DNA from: Mycobacterium gordonae
Lineage (GTDB): Bacteria > Actinomycetota > Actinomycetes > Mycobacteriales > Mycobacteriaceae
Assembly: GCF_002101675.1 (NCBI RefSeq)
Contig: NZ_LQOY01000022.1
Coordinates: 58,575-122,574, forward strand
Direction of reading: 5' to 3'
DNA length: 64,000 nt
Shown here in pieces: positions 34,247 through 44,385 of this stretch; position 1 is the stretch's first letter; each line of letters begins with the position of its first letter. The notes below the pieces were generated by a model. The model ran no database searches. It was given only the letters and a program-made list of their open reading frames with translations, and was not told the origin of the DNA. Made by a program: the position numbers and the translations under genes.

Positions 34247-35710
34247 GTGAACGAGACTGCCCGCTACGCCCTGATCGTCCTGTTCTCCAGCGCCGTCGGA
34301 TTGATTGCGGTGCTGGCGAGCCGGCTCACCGAACGGGTGAAAATCCCGGTGCCTCTGCTGGTCCTGGTCGGGGCCGCCCTGGCGGTGCGCGCGGTGCCCG
34401 CCGTGCAACAACCATCCGAGCGGACGGTCGAGCGGGTGCTGACCATCGCGCTGGTGTTGGTGTTGTTCAACGGAGGCATGCACATCGGACCGGCGCGGTT
34501 CCGCGCGGCGGCGGGCCCGATCTTGTCGGTCGGCGTCCTGGGCACCGCGCTCACCGCCGCCGGGGCGGCGCTGATGCTGCACTATGCGTGCGGAATTGGT
34601 TGGTTCGCTTCGGTTCTGGTGGCAACCGCGGTAGCTCCCACCGATCCGGCCGTCGTTTTCTCAGTGTTGGGCAAGCGTGAGATCTCCGGTCGCAGCAGCA
34701 CCATCCTGGAGGGCGAATCGGGCGCTAACGATCCGGTCGGCATCTCCCTGATGGCCAGCCTGATCGCCGCCGGCGGCCTCAGCGCCGCCGGTTTTGCCAG
34801 TGTGGGAACGCGATTCGTGCTGCAGATGGCGATCGGCGGGGCCGTCGGAGTGATCGGTGGCCGGCTCCTTCTCGTGTTCATGCGCCGCGTCGCACTGCCC
34901 AGCGAAGGCCTCTACCCGCTGCGAACGCTGGCATCCGCGCTGATGCTGTACGGCATTGCGACGCTCGCCCACGGATCGGGGTTTCTGGCGGTGTTCGTCG
35001 CCGGCATCGTGATCGGTGACGCGCGGGCGCCCTACAAACCGGAGATCAAGCGCTTCCACGCCGCCCTGGCGGGACTGGCCGAGATCGTCGCCTTCACCGT
35101 GCTGGGGCTGACCGTCGACCTGCGTGTCCTGGCCCATGCGAACGTGTGGATTCCCGGGTTGGTCCTGGGTGTCGGCCTGACCGCGCTGATCCGACCGCTG
35201 GCGGTGAGCGCATGCCTGGTGCGCGCGCAACTGGAGCGCAATGAGCGTGCCTTCATCCTGTTCGCCGGCCTCAAAGGTGCGGTGCCGATTCTGCTCGGCG
35301 AATTCCTGCGCGTCGCCCACATCGCCGAAGCCGAACGGCTGTACGGCATCGTCGTTGTCGTCGTCGTGTTCTCGGTTCTGGTGCAAGGTAGCTCCGTGCC
35401 CGGCGTCGCCAGGCTATTACGCCTGCCCATGCGGACCGTCGAGACGCAGCCCTGGGAGATCGGGGTCCGGCTCGCGGACGAACCGCACGGGGTCCATCGC
35501 TTCACCGTGGCCTCGGGTTCTGCTGCCCAGGGATGCACGGTCGAGGGGCTCGGTGACCAGGTCGGCGACATCTGGGTCAGCATCGTCGTGCGCACCACCG
35601 GCCTGGTGCCCGTGCGTGGCGACACCGAACTGCAGGCAGGCGACGAGGTCGTCGTCCTGGCGGACCCGGAACTGCACGACACCCTGGCCGACCTGTTCGG
35701 CCCGTCGTAG
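34247..35710 (+). CDS. CPA1-type Na+(K+)/H+ antiporter with TrkA-C domain
   Basis: 487 residues from GTG 34247. About 12 helices; motifs LFNGGMHIGPARFRAAAGPI, ATAVAPTDPAVVFSVLGKRE and ILEGESGANDPVGISLMASL hold the acidic ion-binding residues of the NhaP/CPA1 group (ESGANDP). After residue about 390 a cytosolic RCK-C/TrkA-C domain follows (WEIGVRLADEPHGVHRFTVA, VVRTTGLVPVRGDTELQAGD), a regulatory module for K+ or c-di-AMP in relatives. Neighbouring genes in M. tuberculosis at this place differ (arsA/arsB), as far as I recall. Confidence 0.88.
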   Translation: MNETARYALIVLFSSAVGLIAVLASRLTERVKIPVPLLVLVGAALAVRAVPAVQQPSERTVERVLTIALVLVLFNGGMHIGPARFRAAAGPILSVGVLGTALTAAGAALMLHYACGIGWFASVLVATAVAPTDPAVVFSVLGKREISGRSSTILEGESGANDPVGISLMASLIAAGGLSAAGFASVGTRFVLQMAIGGAVGVIGGRLLLVFMRRVALPSEGLYPLRTLASALMLYGIATLAHGSGFLAVFVAGIVIGDARAPYKPEIKRFHAALAGLAEIVAFTVLGLTVDLRVLAHANVWIPGLVLGVGLTALIRPLAVSACLVRAQLERNERAFILFAGLKGAVPILLGEFLRVAHIAEAERLYGIVVVVVVFSVLVQGSSVPGVARLLRLPMRTVETQPWEIGVRLADEPHGVHRFTVASGSAAQGCTVEGLGDQVGDIWVSIVVRTTGLVPVRGDTELQAGDEVVVLADPELHDTLADLFGPS

Positions 35711-35759
35711 CCCAGCCGCTGACCCTGCCGCGGTTGCGTTCGCTGCGTAGACTGGCCAG

Positions 35760-37676
35760 ATGCTGGAACAGATCCGCGGGCCCGCCGATCTGCAGCACCT
35801 TTCGCAGCAGCAACTCCGCGACTTGGCGCAAGAGATTCGCGAGTTTCTGATCCATAAGGTTGCTGCCACCGGGGGACACCTTGGCCCCAACCTCGGTGTC
35901 GTCGAACTGACACTCGCGCTGCACCGGGTGTTCGATTCACCGCACGACCCGATCATCTTCGACACCGGTCACCAGGCCTACGTCCACAAGATGCTGACCG
36001 GTCGCGCCCATGACTTCGAGACGCTACGCAAGAAGGGCGGCCTATCGGGATATCCGTCCCGCGCCGAGAGCGAGCATGACTGGGTCGAATCCAGCCATGC
36101 CAGCGCCGCGCTCTCGTACGCTGACGGCCTGGCCAAAGCGTTCGAGCTGACCGGACACCGCAACCGGCACGTGGTCGCGGTGGTCGGGGACGGCGCGCTC
36201 ACGGGCGGCATGTGCTGGGAGGCGCTGAACAACATCGCCGGGTCGCACCGGCCGGTGATCATCGTCGTCAACGACAACGGACGCAGCTACGCGCCGACGA
36301 TCGGGGGAGTGGCCGACCACCTGGCCACCTTGCGGTTGCAGCCGGCTTACGAACGGTTCCTGGAGCGGGGCCGCAACGCGATGCAGGCGGTGCCGGTGGT
36401 CGGTGAGGTCGCCTACCACTTCATGCACAGCGTCAAGGCCGGCATCAAGGACTCCCTGTCGCCGCAGCTGTTGTTCACCGATCTGGGCCTGAAGTACGTC
36501 GGCCCGGTCGACGGCCACGACGAGCGGGCGGTGGAGGTGGCGCTGCGCAGCGCCCGCGGCTTCGGCGCCCCGGTGATCGTGCACGTCGTCACCCGCAAGG
36601 GCATGGGGTACGGACCGGCCGAGGCCGACGAAGCCGAGCAGATGCACTCGACGGTGCCGATCGACCCGATCACCGGAGTGGCCACCAAGGTGGCCGGCCC
36701 GGGCTGGACGTCGACGTTCGCCGAGGCGCTGATCGACGTCGGCCGCAAGCGGCGCGACATCGTGGCGATCACCGCGGCGATGCCCGGACCCACCGGGCTG
36801 TCGGCATTCGGCGAGGCGTTCCCGGACCGGTTGTTCGATGTCGGCATCGCCGAGCAGCACGCGATGACGTCGGCGGCCGGGCTGGCGATGGGCGGGATGC
36901 ACCCGGTCGTCGCGATCTATTCGACGTTCCTGAACCGGGCGTTCGACCAGATCATGATGGATGTGGCGCTGCATAAGCTGCCGGTCACCATGGTGTTGGA
37001 TCGGGCCGGCGTCACCGGCAACGACGCCCCCAGCCACAACGGCATGTGGGACCTGTCGATCCTGGGGGTGGTGCCCGGCATGCGGGTGGCCGCGCCCCGC
37101 GACGCCACCCGGTTGCGGGAGGAACTGGGCGAAGCGCTGGATGTCAATGATGGTCCGACTGCCCTGCGTTTCCCCAAAGGCGATGTGGGCGAAGACATTC
37201 CGACTCTGGAACGGCGCGACGGGGTTGACGTGCTGGCCCTCCCGGCTGACGGCTTGAACACCGACGTGCTGTTGGTGGCGGTCGGAGCATTCGCCTCGAT
37301 GGCGCTGGCTGTGGCCAAGCGGTTGCTCGACCAGGGGATCGGGGTGACGGTGGTCGACCCGCGCTGGGTGTTGCCGGTGCCCGATGTGCTGGGCGAAATG
37401 GCTTCGCAGCACAAGCTTCTGGTCACCCTGGAGGACAACGGGGTGGCCGGCGGCGTGGGTTCGGCGGTATCGGCGGCCTTGCGGGCCGCGGATATCGATA
37501 TTCCGTGCCGCGATGTCGGGCTGCCGCAAGCGTTCTACGACCACGCGTCGCGCGGTGAGGTGCTGGCCGAGTTGGGCCTCACCGACCAGGATGTGGCCCG
37601 GCGGATCACGGGTTGGGTTGCGGCGCTGGGGACTTCACCGGTGGAGCAGTCCGAGATCAGCGAGCAGCTGGACTAG
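35760..37676 (+). CDS. dxs: 1-deoxy-D-xylulose-5-phosphate synthase
   Basis: 638 residues ([20 protein letters not shown]). Thiamine diphosphate binding motif [32 protein letters not shown], the transketolase-type central domain ([20 protein letters not shown]) and the C-terminal domain ([20 protein letters not shown]). It makes DXP for isoprenoids through the MEP pathway. Rv2682c. Its TAG stop shares the palindrome CTAG with the stop of the convergent P450 gene. Confidence 0.97.
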   Translation: MLEQIRGPADLQHLSQQQLRDLAQEIREFLIHKVAATGGHLGPNLGVVELTLALHRVFDSPHDPIIFDTGHQAYVHKMLTGRAHDFETLRKKGGLSGYPSRAESEHDWVESSHASAALSYADGLAKAFELTGHRNRHVVAVVGDGALTGGMCWEALNNIAGSHRPVIIVVNDNGRSYAPTIGGVADHLATLRLQPAYERFLERGRNAMQAVPVVGEVAYHFMHSVKAGIKDSLSPQLLFTDLGLKYVGPVDGHDERAVEVALRSARGFGAPVIVHVVTRKGMGYGPAEADEAEQMHSTVPIDPITGVATKVAGPGWTSTFAEALIDVGRKRRDIVAITAAMPGPTGLSAFGEAFPDRLFDVGIAEQHAMTSAAGLAMGGMHPVVAIYSTFLNRAFDQIMMDVALHKLPVTMVLDRAGVTGNDAPSHNGMWDLSILGVVPGMRVAAPRDATRLREELGEALDVNDGPTALRFPKGDVGEDIPTLERRDGVDVLALPADGLNTDVLLVAVGAFASMALAVAKRLLDQGIGVTVVDPRWVLPVPDVLGEMASQHKLLVTLEDNGVAGGVGSAVSAALRAADIDIPCRDVGLPQAFYDHASRGEVLAELGLTDQDVARRITGWVAALGTSPVEQSEISEQLD

Positions 37677-38956
37677 GGCGCGGTGCGTTCGACGATGTCG
37701 ACGTTCAGCCCGGGCCAGGGCCGCAGCGCCGCGATGCTGTGAGCCCGAATGTGCTGCGTTGGCAACCGCAGCTGGGTTCTCGCGAGCAGCCGCGCCAGCA
37801 TCACCGTCATCTGGGTGATCGCCATCGCCGAGCCGATGCACCGATGCAACCCGCGACCGAACGGAATGAACTCATAGGGCGTCGGTTTGCGGTAACCGGG
37901 CGCGCTCGGATCCCAGCGCCCGGGACGGAATTCCCAGGGTTGCGGCCACAGTTCCGGGAGCCGGTGGGTGACGTAGGCGCTGAAAATCAGGCGCTGGCCC
38001 GCCCGGATGTGGTGCCCCTGGAACCACAAGTCTCGCTTGACCTTTCGCGCAAAGATCGTCGTGCACAGTCGGACAGTTTCGTGCACGACGCCGTTGAGAT
38101 AGGTCAGCTCGTTGAGGGTGCCCGAAGTGGGTGGCAGTCCGTCCAGCACCCGACGCACCTCGGCGGCGGCGGTGGCCCAGGCGCCGGGAACCGTCAATAG
38201 TGCGTAGATCGCCCACGCGATTGCGCCGCTGGTGACCTCGTAGCCGTCTGCGATGAGCGAGACGATCATGTCGCGAATCTCGTTGTCGCTTAGGAATTCA
38301 CCGCGATCAGCGCGACCGTTGACCAACGTCGTCAGCAGACGGTCGTCGGCTCGCGGTCGCAGGCGGGCTTGGGCGATTTCGGCGTAGATCAGTTCGTCGA
38401 TCCGGTTGCGCGCGGCCTTGCCACGCCGTGACAAGGGTGACCCGAGCCACCGATGCATCCGGCGCCTGCTCGCATCCAGATTGGTCAGGTCGATCAGCGG
38501 CTGCAATTGTTCACCGAGGAAGTCGGCGTGGGCCGCGAGGCGCGGGCCGAACAGGCACTCGGCGGTGTTGCGCCGGACCACCGAACGCAGTTGCTCGTAG
38601 ATCTCGATGCGCGTCCCGGGCCGCCAGCCATCGATGACGGCGTCGGTGTTGTCCACCATGGTTTGCACGTAGTCTGCGACCCGCCGGTGCTGTAAGGCCG
38701 GGAGCGCAAAGCTGCGGCGCCGGCGATAGTCGGCGCCGTCGCTGACGATCAGCGCTGTCGGGCCGTCGACCGGGATCAGCGCCTGGTACGCCTCTCGCCA
38801 AGTGAAGGCCTCGGAATTGGTGAACACGAACTCGTTGGCCTCGGCGCCCAGCAGGATGACGGTGTTGCGCCGGCGGATGACCGGACCTTGTTGCCGGTAC
38901 TGGGTCAGCATCGCCTCGCAGGGCGGAAAGGCGCATAGCCGAGGCTGTTCCGCCAC
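37673..38956 (-). CDS. Cytochrome P450
   Basis: 427 residues from GTG 38956 (GAGGGAG upstream). Heme-binding [12 protein letters not shown] near residue 390, ExxR as HETVRL, PERF-like [11 protein letters not shown], and an I-helix [13 protein letters not shown] where the usual Thr of the (A/G)GxET motif is Val with Thr next to it. No membrane anchor, so a soluble class I enzyme needing ferredoxin and reductase from elsewhere. I do not recall a P450 at this place in M. tuberculosis. It is divergent from a 27-residue peptide gene with an operator between them. Substrate unknown; tailoring of the peptide is the idea to test. Confidence 0.93.
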   Translation of the reverse strand: MAEQPRLCAFPPCEAMLTQYRQQGPVIRRRNTVILLGAEANEFVFTNSEAFTWREAYQALIPVDGPTALIVSDGADYRRRRSFALPALQHRRVADYVQTMVDNTDAVIDGWRPGTRIEIYEQLRSVVRRNTAECLFGPRLAAHADFLGEQLQPLIDLTNLDASRRRMHRWLGSPLSRRGKAARNRIDELIYAEIAQARLRPRADDRLLTTLVNGRADRGEFLSDNEIRDMIVSLIADGYEVTSGAIAWAIYALLTVPGAWATAAAEVRRVLDGLPPTSGTLNELTYLNGVVHETVRLCTTIFARKVKRDLWFQGHHIRAGQRLIFSAYVTHRLPELWPQPWEFRPGRWDPSAPGYRKPTPYEFIPFGRGLHRCIGSAMAITQMTVMLARLLARTQLRLPTQHIRAHSIAALRPWPGLNVDIVERTAP

Positions 38957-39016
38957 GTTGGCTCCCTCACGACGTCAATCAGCGGAAGGCTACCGCCCAA
39001 ATAACGGGCATGCTAC

Positions 39017-39044
39017 GATTCGATATACGAATCTTAGAGATTCG
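39017..39044. promoter_or_regulatory. Triple half-site operator between P450 and micropeptide genes
   Basis: GATTCG-ATATA-CGAATC-TTAGA-GATTCG: three 6-bp half-sites spaced exactly 11 bp, alternating in orientation, giving two overlapping palindromes. It lies 60 bp before the P450 start and 31 bp before the peptide ATG, in an AT-rich stretch with TACGAT and TATACG as -10-like hexamers. A repressor of TetR/MarR type is plausible; no such gene is adjacent. Confidence 0.65.
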
Positions 39045-39075
39045 CGATGCGGATCACAATACGAAGGGTCGAACA

Positions 39076-39159
39076 ATGGAGCACGAAATGCTGTTTTTCG
39101 AAGACGAGGCGGCGTACACGATGCCGCAAGCCACTTTCAACGCCTACAACTGCGAGTAA
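39076..39159 (+). CDS. 27-residue peptide gene, candidate P450-modified precursor
   Basis: ATG 39076 to TAA 39159, with AAGGG seven bases before the start. The N-terminal part MEHEMLFFEDEAAYTMPQ is acidic and leader-like; the last nine residues are ATFNAYNCE, with Phe, Tyr and Cys available for oxidative cross-linking. It is divergent from the P450 gene across a structured operator. Small open frames arise by chance, but the ribosome binding site, operator and partner enzyme support it. Known P450-modified peptides (biarylitides, cittilins, atropopeptides) have very small precursors next to the P450. Confidence 0.5.
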   Translation: MEHEMLFFEDEAAYTMPQATFNAYNCE

Positions 39160-39168
39160 CCGGTCCCG

Positions 39169-40476
39169 TTAAGGGGTGTCGGCGCCAGCCTGCGGCGCCT
39201 TGTTAATCGCCGCGGCCAGCACGGGGACGACCAGTTCCCGTTGCCAGGGGCGCGCGTGCCCGGCGCGCAGGTAATCCTCGGCGACGGTGAGCGGGTCGTT
39301 GCCACGCGCGGCGAGGGCTTCCCACTCCCAGCACAGCCGGCGTACCAGGTCCGGTGAGATCAGGTTTTCCGTCGGGATCCCCACCCGCTCCGACAAGCCG
39401 GACAGCGCTGCGCGCGCGGCCTCCAGCCGAGCGGCTGCCTCAGGTTTGCGTCGGCTCCAGCGCGCCGGTGGGGGCGGTCCGGCGGATTGCTCCGCGGGGT
39501 CCGGAAGATTCTGATTCTGCCGGGCAGCTTCCAGCGCGGATAGCCACATCGGCGCGCTGCGGCGCTGATTGCGTCCCCCGAACACCGGCAACGCCACCAG
39601 TTCATCGATGGACGTGGGGTTGGCCAGCGCGGCGTCGATGATGGCCGAATCCGGCAGAATCCGGCGTGGCGCGATGTCGCGGCGCTGTGCGATCCGGTCG
39701 CGAGTGGTCCACAATTCACGGACCGCGGCCAGCGCCCGACGATCATGCACCTTGTGGATGCCCGAGGTGCGACGCCAGCGGTCGCGCCGGGTGGGTGCGT
39801 TGGCCAGCCGTTCCTCGGAGGTCCGCAGGTGTTCGAATTCCTGCGCGGCCCAGTCTGATTTGCCTTGCTCAGCCAATACTTGCGCGATCGCGTCCCGCAG
39901 CTCGATGAGCAGTTCGACGTCCAGCGCGGCGTAGTTGAGCCACGCCGGCGGCAGCGGGCGCTTGGACCAGTCGGCGGCGCCGTGTCCCTTGGCCAGGCCC
40001 TTGCCCAGCAAGCGCTCGACCATGGTCGCCAGATTGACCCGGTCGAATCCGGCCAGACGTCCGGCCAGTTCGGTGTCGTACAGGGCCGGCGGTCGCATGC
40101 CGACTTCGGCGAGGCAGGGCAGGTCCTGATCGGCGGAGTGCAGAATCCATTCGTCTTGGCCGAGCACCTCGGCCACCGGCCGCAAAACGTCCAGCGGATC
40201 ACCGCCGTGGCTGACCGGGTCGATGAGCACCGTCCCGGCGCCGGAGCGCCGAACCTGGATCAGATAGGCCCGGTTGGAGTAGCGGAAGCCCGAGGCGCGT
40301 TCGGCATCCACCGCGAACGGGCCGTGCCCACTGTCGAGCTGCTCGGCGGCCGCGGCGATGTCGCTGGCGTACACGGACAGATTCGGCATGCCGTCGGCCG
40401 GGTGCAGCAGCAGCGGAACCTCGGGCTCCGTGCTGCCCGGCGGATCGGTCTCCGCCGGAGACGGGTCGGGGCACAT
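39169..40476 (-). CDS. RNase D-like 3'-5' exonuclease with HRDC domain
   Basis: 435 residues. The DEDD exonuclease domain occupies about residues 40-210: FAVDAERASGFRYSNRAYLI (motif I), HSADQDLPCLAEVG (motif II) and WLNYAALDVELLIELRDAIA (motif III with the Tyr). An HRDC domain follows (RRALAAVRELWTTRDRIAQR, LPDSAIIDAALANPTSIDEL). The C-terminal third is family-specific. Rv2681 ortholog. It ends 2 bp after the DUF3000 neighbour and likely shares its transcript. Confidence 0.9.
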   Translation of the reverse strand: MCPDPSPAETDPPGSTEPEVPLLLHPADGMPNLSVYASDIAAAAEQLDSGHGPFAVDAERASGFRYSNRAYLIQVRRSGAGTVLIDPVSHGGDPLDVLRPVAEVLGQDEWILHSADQDLPCLAEVGMRPPALYDTELAGRLAGFDRVNLATMVERLLGKGLAKGHGAADWSKRPLPPAWLNYAALDVELLIELRDAIAQVLAEQGKSDWAAQEFEHLRTSEERLANAPTRRDRWRRTSGIHKVHDRRALAAVRELWTTRDRIAQRRDIAPRRILPDSAIIDAALANPTSIDELVALPVFGGRNQRRSAPMWLSALEAARQNQNLPDPAEQSAGPPPPARWSRRKPEAAARLEAARAALSGLSERVGIPTENLISPDLVRRLCWEWEALAARGNDPLTVAEDYLRAGHARPWQRELVVPVLAAAINKAPQAGADTP

Positions 40477-40477
40477 G

Positions 40478-41062
40478 TCAGGCGCGTGACCGTGAACTCA
40501 GGTCGGTGACACCCGCCGGCGGCAGACCCGCGGCGTGCTCGAGGACGTCGCAGAACGCCTCGACGTGGCTGCCCACATCCGGGGTGGTCGCAGTCCACGA
40601 TGCGCGTAGCTCCAGCTGGTGGGCGCGCGGCGGACCGGAGATGTCGCCGTACCGCACCGACGTGGTGGCGGTGACCGTCCCGCCCAGCGCGGTCATGTGC
40701 TTGGTGTGCGAGTCCAGTGCCTCGGACAGCCAGCTCCATGCGACTTCTGGCAGCAGCGGGTCGATGGCCTCGTGGGAGTCCAGGTCCGCCTGGATGTAGG
40801 CGACGAGGCGGATGGTGCCGTCCCAGGCGTCGGAACCCTCCGGGTCGTACAGCAGAATCAGCCGGCCGAACGCGTCACCCTCGGACCGCTCGGGAACGAT
40901 CTCCAGGTCCGGGTGTTTGACCTCGGCGCCCAGCGCATAGCTGAACGGCGCCAGCCGCTGCGGCGGGCGAATAGGGCCCAGCTCGATTTCCGGCCGCACG
41001 GTGACACCGTTCATCGCCGCGACCGCTTCGCGGAATGGCTCGGGTTCGACCGCTGATGTCAT
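40478..41062 (-). CDS. DUF3000 family protein
   Basis: 194 residues from ATG 41062 (MTSAVEPEPFREAVAAMNGV). Text such as RLAPFSYALGAEVKHPDLEI, GRLILLYDPEGSDAWDGTIR and LVAYIQADLDSHEAIDPLLP is typical of DUF3000. Rv2680 ortholog, directly upstream of the RNase D gene and nearly abutting it, which suggests a linked role in RNA metabolism. Function not established. Confidence 0.87.
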   Translation of the reverse strand: MTSAVEPEPFREAVAAMNGVTVRPEIELGPIRPPQRLAPFSYALGAEVKHPDLEIVPERSEGDAFGRLILLYDPEGSDAWDGTIRLVAYIQADLDSHEAIDPLLPEVAWSWLSEALDSHTKHMTALGGTVTATTSVRYGDISGPPRAHQLELRASWTATTPDVGSHVEAFCDVLEHAAGLPPAGVTDLSSRSRA

Positions 41063-41119
41063 GAATTTCGACGGTAGCCCCATCCGCCGACACGCGTGAA
41101 CAGGCGCGCCGAATTAGGC

Positions 41120-41926
41120 TCAGCTCTGCGGACGGCTGTCAAACCGGGCGGGCCGTTTCTCACGGTGCGCGGCCAGTCCTTCGCGTACGTCGGGTCCGCC
41201 GAAGCCGAGGAATTCCAGGCCGAGTGAGGTCTCGAACGCCGGAGCGAACATCCGGTACCAGTGGTTGAGGCTGTGCTTGGTCCACCGGATGGCGTTTTGC
41301 GCGCCGGCGGCCAGATTCTCGGCCAACTGCGTTGCGGTGGCGAGCACGTCGTCGTCATCGACGCAGGTGGAGACCAAGCCGATCCGCTCGGCTTCCTCGC
41401 CGGACAGCGTCTCGCAGGTCAGCAGGTAGTACTTGGCCTTGGCCATGCCGGCCAGCAGCGGCCAGCAGATCGCGGCGTGGTCACCGGCCGCGACTCCGAG
41501 CTTGGTGTGCCCGTCGATGATCTTTGCGGTCCGCCCCGCCACCGAAATGTCGGCCAGCAGCGCCACCACCAGCCCGGCGCCCACGGCCGGCCCGCGGATC
41601 GCCGAGACTACCGGCTTGTCGAAATTGACCAGGTTGAGCACCAGGTCGCGGGCTTCGCGCATGATGCGGATGCGGCCTTCGTAGTCGCCGATCGTCTCGT
41701 CTATCAGGTCGAAGCTGCCGCCGGAGGAGAACGCCTTGCCTTCGCCGCGGACCAGCACCACGTTGACGTTGGGATCGCGATTGATCACCGGCCAGATGTC
41801 GGCCAGGTCGCGGTGCATCTGGGGGCCGACCGAATTCAGTCCGGGCGCGTCGAGCACCAGGTTGAGGATTCCGTTGTCGCCGGGTTCGCAGCGCAGGCTG
41901 GGGAAGTCGTCATAAGTCGCGGGCAT
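41120..41926 (-). CDS. echA15: Enoyl-CoA hydratase/isomerase family protein
   Basis: 268 residues from ATG 41926. Crotonase fold: [20 protein letters not shown] (oxyanion hole), [20 protein letters not shown] and [20 protein letters not shown], with [16 protein letters not shown]. The usual catalytic Glu pair is only partly present, as AAGDHAA carries Asp, so the exact reaction is unsure. Rv2679 (echA15) by position. It is divergent from hemE. Confidence 0.88.
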   Translation of the reverse strand: MPATYDDFPSLRCEPGDNGILNLVLDAPGLNSVGPQMHRDLADIWPVINRDPNVNVVLVRGEGKAFSSGGSFDLIDETIGDYEGRIRIMREARDLVLNLVNFDKPVVSAIRGPAVGAGLVVALLADISVAGRTAKIIDGHTKLGVAAGDHAAICWPLLAGMAKAKYYLLTCETLSGEEAERIGLVSTCVDDDDVLATATQLAENLAAGAQNAIRWTKHSLNHWYRMFAPAFETSLGLEFLGFGGPDVREGLAAHREKRPARFDSRPQS

Positions 41927-41984
41927 CCCGGCTGATGTTACGCAGCGTCGGCGGCGGCATCCGCTTCTGGCAGCATTGAGCGCG

Positions 41985-43049
41985 ATGAACACGACCCGTC
42001 GCGACCTCCCCGCGTCGCCCTATCTGGCCGCGGTCGCCGGCCGCAAACCCAGCCGGGTCCCGGTGTGGTTTATGCGGCAGGCCGGCCGTTCGCTGCCCGA
42101 GTATCGGGAGCTGCGCAAACAGCACAGCATGTTGGCCGCCTGCTTCGAGCCGGAAGTGGCCTGCGAGATCACTCTGCAACCGGTTCGCCGGTACGGGGTG
42201 GACGCCGCGATTCTGTTCTCCGACATCGTGGTGCCGCTGCGCGCCGCCGGGGTGGATCTGGACATCGTCCCCGACGTCGGCCCGGTGATCGCCGACCCGA
42301 TCCGCACCGCGGCCGATATCGACGGCATGAAACCCCTTGACATGCAGGCGGTTCAGCCGGTGCTGGACACCGTCGGGCTGTTGGTGTCCGCCCTGGGCGA
42401 GGTGCCGTTGATCGGGTTCGCCGGCGCGCCGTTCACCCTGGCGTCCTATCTGGTGGAGGGTGGGCCGAGCCGCAACCACGCGCGCACCAAGGCGATGATG
42501 CTGGCCGAAACGGCCAACTGGCATGCGCTGCTGACGAAATTGACCGACCTCACCATCGCCTTCCTGCGCGGGCAGATCGAGGCCGGCGTCGACGCGATCC
42601 AGATGTTCGACTCGTGGGCCGGGACGCTGTCGCTGGCCGATTACCGGCAGTATGTGCTGCCGCACAGCTCCCGGGTTTTCGCCACGCTGGCCGAGTACGG
42701 CGTGCCGATGACGCATTTCGGCGTCGGGACCGCCGAACTGCTGGGTGCCATGTCAGAGGCCGTGCAACCCGGGCGGGCGCGAGTGGTCGGCGTCGACTGG
42801 CGGACCTCGCTCACCGACGCCGCGAACCGGGTGGTGCCCGGGACGGCACTGCAGGGAAACCTCGACCCGGTGGTTGTGCTGGCGGGTTGGGAGGTGGCCC
42901 AGCGGGCCGCGCGTGCCGTCGTCGAAGACGGGCGTCGCGCCGTCGACGCCGGGGCGGCAGGGCACGTCTTCAACCTCGGACACGGTGTGCTGCCGGAAAC
43001 CGACCCCGGCGTGCTGACCGAATTGGTGGCGCTGGTCCAGTCGCTATGA
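41985..43049 (+). CDS. hemE: Uroporphyrinogen III decarboxylase
   Basis: 354 residues from ATG 41985. Motifs [19 protein letters not shown] (substrate-binding Arg), [20 protein letters not shown] (catalytic Asp), [19 protein letters not shown] and FNLGHGVLP. It decarboxylates uroporphyrinogen III to coproporphyrinogen III. Overlaps cgoX by 4 bp (ATGA); with cgoX and chdC it forms a heme operon. Confidence 0.97.
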   Translation: MNTTRRDLPASPYLAAVAGRKPSRVPVWFMRQAGRSLPEYRELRKQHSMLAACFEPEVACEITLQPVRRYGVDAAILFSDIVVPLRAAGVDLDIVPDVGPVIADPIRTAADIDGMKPLDMQAVQPVLDTVGLLVSALGEVPLIGFAGAPFTLASYLVEGGPSRNHARTKAMMLAETANWHALLTKLTDLTIAFLRGQIEAGVDAIQMFDSWAGTLSLADYRQYVLPHSSRVFATLAEYGVPMTHFGVGTAELLGAMSEAVQPGRARVVGVDWRTSLTDAANRVVPGTALQGNLDPVVVLAGWEVAQRAARAVVEDGRRAVDAGAAGHVFNLGHGVLPETDPGVLTELVALVQSL

Positions 43050-44380
43050 CCCGTTCGTACTGCGTCGTCGGCGGCGGCATTTCGGGTTTGACGGCGGCAT
43101 ATCGGCTGCGCGTCGCGGTCGGTGCTGATGCCGACATCACCCTGTTCGAGCCGGCCGATCGTCTCGGCGGCATCTTGCGCACCGAAGTGGTGGGCGGTCA
43201 GCCGATGGACCTGGGCGCCGAAGCGTTCGTGGTGCGCCGCCCCGAGATGCCGGTGTTGCTGGCCGAATTGGGCCTGTCTGGCCACGAACGTGCCACCACC
43301 GGTGTGCGGCCGCTGATCTACAGCGGCGGGCGGTTGCACGCCCTGCCGTCGGACACGGTGGCCGGCATCCCGTCGTCGGCGGCTTCGGTGACCGGCCTGG
43401 TCGACGACCTGACGCTGGCACGCATCGAGGCGGAACCGCAGCGGCCGCTGCACTGGACGCCCGGAAGCGATCCCGCGGTGGGCGAGCTGGTGGCCGACCG
43501 GTTCGGTGAGCAGGTGGTGACGCGGTCAGTGGAACCGCTGCTGGCCGGTGTGTACGCGGGGTCGGCGGCGACGATCGGGTTGCGAGCCGCGGTGCCCAGC
43601 GTGGCGGCGGCCCTGGACCGCGGCGCCACCAGCCTCACCGATGCGGTCCTGCACTGCCTGCCACCGGCCGGCGGGGGGCCGATCTTCGGTTCGTTGCGGG
43701 GCGGCTACCAGGTGCTGCTCGACGAACTGGTGGCACGTAGCCGGGTTCGCTGGGTCCGGGCCGGTATCCGCACCCTGGAGCCGGGCTGGACGTTGCGCGA
43801 CGACACCGGCGCCGAGTGGCCCGCGGACGCGGTCGTTCTGGCGCTCCCGGCGGCTCAGCTGGCCCGGTTGGTGCAGACGATCGCGCCGCGCACCGCAGCG
43901 GCCGCGGCGCGGATCGTGACCGCCTCGGCGGCGGTGGTGGCGCTGGCGGTGCCGGCCGACACCGACTTTCCGCAGTCCTCCGGTGTGCTGGTGGCCAGTG
44001 GAGAACCGCTGCATGCCAAGGCGATCACGCTGTCGTCACGCAAATGGGGCGGTAGCGGGAACGTGCAACTGTTGCGGCTGTCCTATGGGCGGTACGGCGA
44101 CGACATCGCCGCGACGACCCCTGACGGCGAGCTGCTGGCCTGGGCCCGCCAGGACATCGCCGACGTGTTCGGGTTGACGGTCGAGCCGGTGGACGCGCGC
44201 GTGCAGCGCTGGATCGATGCGATGCCGCAGTACGGGCCGGGGCATGCGGAGCTGATTGCCGAGCTGCGCGCCGGACTGCCCTCGACGCTGGCCGTCGCGG
44301 GCAGTTACCTGGACGGCATCGGGGTGCCGGCCTGCGTCGGGGCGGCCGGCCGGGCCGTCACCGGCCTGGTGGCACCATAG
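43046..44380 (+). CDS. cgoX: Coproporphyrinogen III oxidase (HemY/CgoX type)
   Basis: 444 residues. N-terminal FAD-binding [47 protein letters not shown], and C-terminal [20 protein letters not shown] typical of the HemG/HemY flavoenzymes. Often annotated protoporphyrinogen oxidase (Rv2677c), but actinobacterial members act on coproporphyrinogen III to give coproporphyrin III, in step with ChdC downstream. Confidence 0.94.
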   Translation: MTRSYCVVGGGISGLTAAYRLRVAVGADADITLFEPADRLGGILRTEVVGGQPMDLGAEAFVVRRPEMPVLLAELGLSGHERATTGVRPLIYSGGRLHALPSDTVAGIPSSAASVTGLVDDLTLARIEAEPQRPLHWTPGSDPAVGELVADRFGEQVVTRSVEPLLAGVYAGSAATIGLRAAVPSVAAALDRGATSLTDAVLHCLPPAGGGPIFGSLRGGYQVLLDELVARSRVRWVRAGIRTLEPGWTLRDDTGAEWPADAVVLALPAAQLARLVQTIAPRTAAAAARIVTASAAVVALAVPADTDFPQSSGVLVASGEPLHAKAITLSSRKWGGSGNVQLLRLSYGRYGDDIAATTPDGELLAWARQDIADVFGLTVEPVDARVQRWIDAMPQYGPGHAELIAELRAGLPSTLAVAGSYLDGIGVPACVGAAGRAVTGLVAP

Positions 44381-44385
44381 GGGTC

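Noticed and set aside
36042..37544. 500-codon minus-strand frame opposite dxs
   Set aside because: Antisense shadow; dxs is unambiguous.
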